DNA of 64,000 bases, taken from contig NZ_KQ960617.1 of NCBI RefSeq assembly GCF_001553265.1, positions 1 to 64,000 of the forward strand, read 5' to 3'. Below are positions 61,992-64,000 of the stretch, in pieces (the stretch's first letter is position 1; each line of letters starts with the position of its first letter). The DNA is from Prevotella sp. DNF00663. GTDB lineage: Bacteria > Bacteroidota > Bacteroidia > Bacteroidales > Bacteroidaceae. The notes under the pieces are model-generated. The model saw nothing but the letters and a program-made list of their open reading frames with translations. It was not told where the DNA came from and ran no database searches. The translations under genes and the position numbers were made by a program.

Positions 61992-62639
61992 ATGGCTAAA
62001 AAGAAAGAAAGTAGACAGAAGAAGATAAATATCCGTGTAGACTTTACGCCTATGGTGGATATGATGATGCTTCTTATCACATTCTTCATGCTCTGTACAT
62101 CTTTGGCAAAACCACAGACGATGGAGTTGAGTATGCCAAGTAACGATAAGAACATTCAAGATGAAGACAAGTCGGTTACCAAGGCTTCACAGACGATTAC
62201 TATCTATGTAGGTAGTGGCGACAAAATCTACTATGTAGAGGGTATGCCTAACTACAGCGATCCCAATACGTTGAAAGAAACCACATGGGGTGCAAAGGGT
62301 ATTCGTAGTGTGCTCATCAATCATGAGACTGAAGACGGAACAATCCCTGTTCAGGCTATTATGCGTGCCAAGGCTAAACTCGACGCTAAAAAGTTGAACG
62401 AGCCTAATAAGTATACTCAGGAAGTTTACGACAAGGAACTTGCGAAGTTGAAAGCTGGTGAAGTTGATGGTGAGAAGATTCCTACTTTGACTATCATTAT
62501 CCGCGCAACAGACGGTGCTTCTTATAAGAACTTGGTAGATGTTCTTGATGAAATGCAGATTTGCAGTATTGGTAAGTACGTAATCGACAAGATCAATCCT
62601 CAAGACAAGGAATTGCTTGACAAGAAGGGTGTGAAATAA
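61992..62639 (+). CDS. exbD: ExbD-type biopolymer transport protein (second copy)
   Basis: 215 residues, the same layout: NIRVDFTPMVDMMMLLITFFMLCTSLAKPQTMELSMPS with the essential Asp in helix 1, and a longer periplasmic domain than the first copy. It starts 3 bp after it. The two may form a heteromeric stator with ExbB. Confidence 0.92.
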   Translation: MAKKKESRQKKINIRVDFTPMVDMMMLLITFFMLCTSLAKPQTMELSMPSNDKNIQDEDKSVTKASQTITIYVGSGDKIYYVEGMPNYSDPNTLKETTWGAKGIRSVLINHETEDGTIPVQAIMRAKAKLDAKKLNEPNKYTQEVYDKELAKLKAGEVDGEKIPTLTIIIRATDGASYKNLVDVLDEMQICSIGKYVIDKINPQDKELLDKKGVK

Positions 62640-62673
62640 GTCTTTTACGCAAATGATTTAAAACAAAAAGAAA

Positions 62674-63507
62674 ATGTCAAAAATAGATTTAATATCTGGT
62701 GAATGGACCGATTTGGTCTTCGCTGGTAGAAACCAAGCTTACGGTGCATACAAGCTTCGTAAGGGGACTGCCAAGAGAAATCTTATCGCCATCGCTGCCG
62801 TTTTCGTTCTTGCCATCGTTGCTTTCTCTGCTATAGCTATTAAGAATATCGTAGATGAGAATGCTCGTAAGGTGGCTGCCACACAGGTAAACGAACTTTC
62901 TGCTTTGAATCAGCCTAAAAAACAGGCCGAGGTAAAGAAGAAGAAAATTGAAGTTGAACCTGAAAAGGTAGTTGAACGTGTAAAGAGTTCTATTAAGTTT
63001 ACTCCTCCTGTAATCAAGAAAGACTCTGAGGTTAAGCCCGAAGAGGAATTAAAGACACAGGATCAGTTGATGCAGACCAAGACAGCTATTGGTTCGTTCG
63101 AGGTTAAAGGTAACGATGAAGCTGGTGGAGAGGTGTTGAAGGCTAAGGAAGTAATTGCTCAGCCTGAACCTCCAAAGCAGGAAGAGGAAAAAGTCTTTGA
63201 AGTCGTAGAGCAGATGCCTATGTTCCCCGGTGGACCTACCGCATTGCTTCAATACCTTAGCAGTAACGTGAAATATCCTGTAGTTGCACAGGAAAATGGT
63301 GTACAAGGACGTGTCGTTGTATCTTTCGTTGTTGAGAGAGACGGTTCTATCACAGATGTTCGTGTCGTACGTTCGGTAGATCCCTCACTTGATAAAGAAG
63401 CACAGCGTGTCGTACGTAGCATGCCTCGTTGGACCCCCGGTAAGCAGAATGGTTCAGCTGTGCGTGTGAAATACAATGTTCCTGTATCGTTCAAGTTGCA
63501 GAACTGA
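62674..63507 (+). CDS. tonB: TonB family protein
   Basis: 277 residues. A short cytoplasmic N terminus (LISGEWTDLVFAGRNQAYGAYKLRKG, typical for Bacteroidetes TonB), one helix (LIAIAAVFVLAIVAFSAIAI), a Lys/Glu/Pro-rich periplasmic linker (about 75-175), and the C-terminal TonB domain (YLSSNVKYPVVAQENGVQGRVVVSFVVERDGSITDVRVVRSVDPSLDKEAQRVVRSMPRWTPGKQNG). It transmits proton-motive energy to outer-membrane receptors. Confidence 0.94.
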   Translation: MSKIDLISGEWTDLVFAGRNQAYGAYKLRKGTAKRNLIAIAAVFVLAIVAFSAIAIKNIVDENARKVAATQVNELSALNQPKKQAEVKKKKIEVEPEKVVERVKSSIKFTPPVIKKDSEVKPEEELKTQDQLMQTKTAIGSFEVKGNDEAGGEVLKAKEVIAQPEPPKQEEEKVFEVVEQMPMFPGGPTALLQYLSSNVKYPVVAQENGVQGRVVVSFVVERDGSITDVRVVRSVDPSLDKEAQRVVRSMPRWTPGKQNGSAVRVKYNVPVSFKLQN

Positions 63508-63514
63508 TAAGTAA

Positions 63515-64000
63515 ATGAAGAAAAGAGTATCTTACATATTCGTAGGATTAACACTACTGTCTGTCAGCCTTCTTGCTTCTTGTGGACAAAAGAAGCATAA
63601 AGGTGGCAGAACAGACACATATTCGTCAGGGGTGATTAGTTTCGCCTCTGACGAAAGTTTTAGTCCCATTATCGAGGAAGAGCGACAGATATTTGAGACT
63701 ATTTATACTCAAGCAAAGGTAAAGCCCATTTATACTAACGAATCGGATGGTATGAATATGTTGCTGAAAAATAAGATTTGCTTGATGATTACAGCTCGTG
63801 ACTATAAAGAGTCGGAATTAAAGAATTTAAGAGATCGCACTTTTATGCCGAAGGCTCTCAAGATTGCCTATGATGGTTTGGCTCTCATTGTCAACAAGGC
63901 AAATCCTGATACCTGCATAACTGTGAAAGACATAGCTCGTATCTTAAGTGGCAAAGTGACACAATGGAATCAGATTCATGCTGGTTCTAGGAGTGGGCAG
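63515..64000 (+). CDS. PstS-like phosphate-binding lipoprotein, 3' end cut
   Basis: The first 162 codons are inside the window, from ATG 63515, 7 bp after the tonB stop. Lipobox SLLASCG (Cys23). The mature part GVISFASDESFSPIIEEERQIFE and later KALKIAYDGLALIVNKANPD, VKDIARILSGKVTQW are the substrate-binding pattern of PstS-type periplasmic proteins. Such a gene regularly follows tonB in Bacteroidetes; its role in the TonB system is not clear. Confidence 0.85.
   Translation, partial: MKKRVSYIFVGLTLLSVSLLASCGQKKHKGGRTDTYSSGVISFASDESFSPIIEEERQIFETIYTQAKVKPIYTNESDGMNMLLKNKICLMITARDYKESELKNLRDRTFMPKALKIAYDGLALIVNKANPDTCITVKDIARILSGKVTQWNQIHAGSRSGQ

Overview
The window looks like chromosomal DNA of a Bacteroidales bacterium, most likely Prevotella or a close relative. 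The evidence is the gliding lipoprotein GldH, a SusC/SusD pair, a FecR/TonB-receptor/DUF4249 cassette, families largely confined to Bacteroidetes (DUF4831, DUF4834, HmuY), and many Bacteroidetes-type promoters with a TAnnTTTG -7 box, several with TTTG about 18-22 bp upstream. No rRNA, tRNA or CRISPR array was seen.

Layout. 1-9.2 kb is core: gldH, a PSP1 protein and the DNA polymerase III delta' subunit on the minus strand; a broken ABC permease with an intact ATPase; a XylE-type sugar symporter behind a repeat-rich promoter; a DUF486 protein; a radical-SAM sulfatase maturase; a fructokinase. 9.24-20.2 kb is a patchwork island with more C-ending codons and many broken genes: hmuU/DUF2149-type haem-uptake genes, an IS5-type transposase wreck, a lipoprotein operon (HmuY domain joined to BspA-like leucine-rich repeats, then an esterase), a tandem array of ~41-bp hairpin units, xerD, an aroQ gene with a premature stop, an O-methyltransferase, a permease fragment, and the remnant of a CTnDOT-like conjugative transposon. 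20.2-27.5 kb holds a two-gene 5'-nucleotidase and an orphan SusC/SusD pair. 27.5-38.8 kb holds rplS, a DUF3737 protein, a PatB-type lyase, the FecR/DUF4249/TonB-receptor cassette (no sigma factor gene), DUF4831, nnrDE and a lipoprotein with a premature stop. 39.3-64 kb is core metabolism and envelope: hpt-adk-obgE-pgeF-M23 peptidase; a stand-alone AICAR transformylase; trxA; dnaE; psd; tadA; an unknown exported protein with yraN-birA-pyrH; DUF4834-pssA; LptF/G permease-ribBA-aminotransferase; and the exbB-exbD-exbD-tonB-PstS-like energising operon, cut by the window end.

How they fit. The exbB-tonB operon would energise the SusC and STN-type receptors. psd and pssA give phosphatidylethanolamine synthesis, although they are in separate operons. 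The most unusual material is non-coding: the tandem hairpin array beside xerD, a family of long palindromic intergenic elements (about 3.2-3.5, 22.3, 39.0 and 50.9 kb, with a related arm-only copy at 44.2 kb), and direct repeats at the sugar-transporter promoter. Several genes carry single disabling changes (aroQ, a lipoprotein, an ABC permease), which could be real decay, reversible variation or sequencing error.
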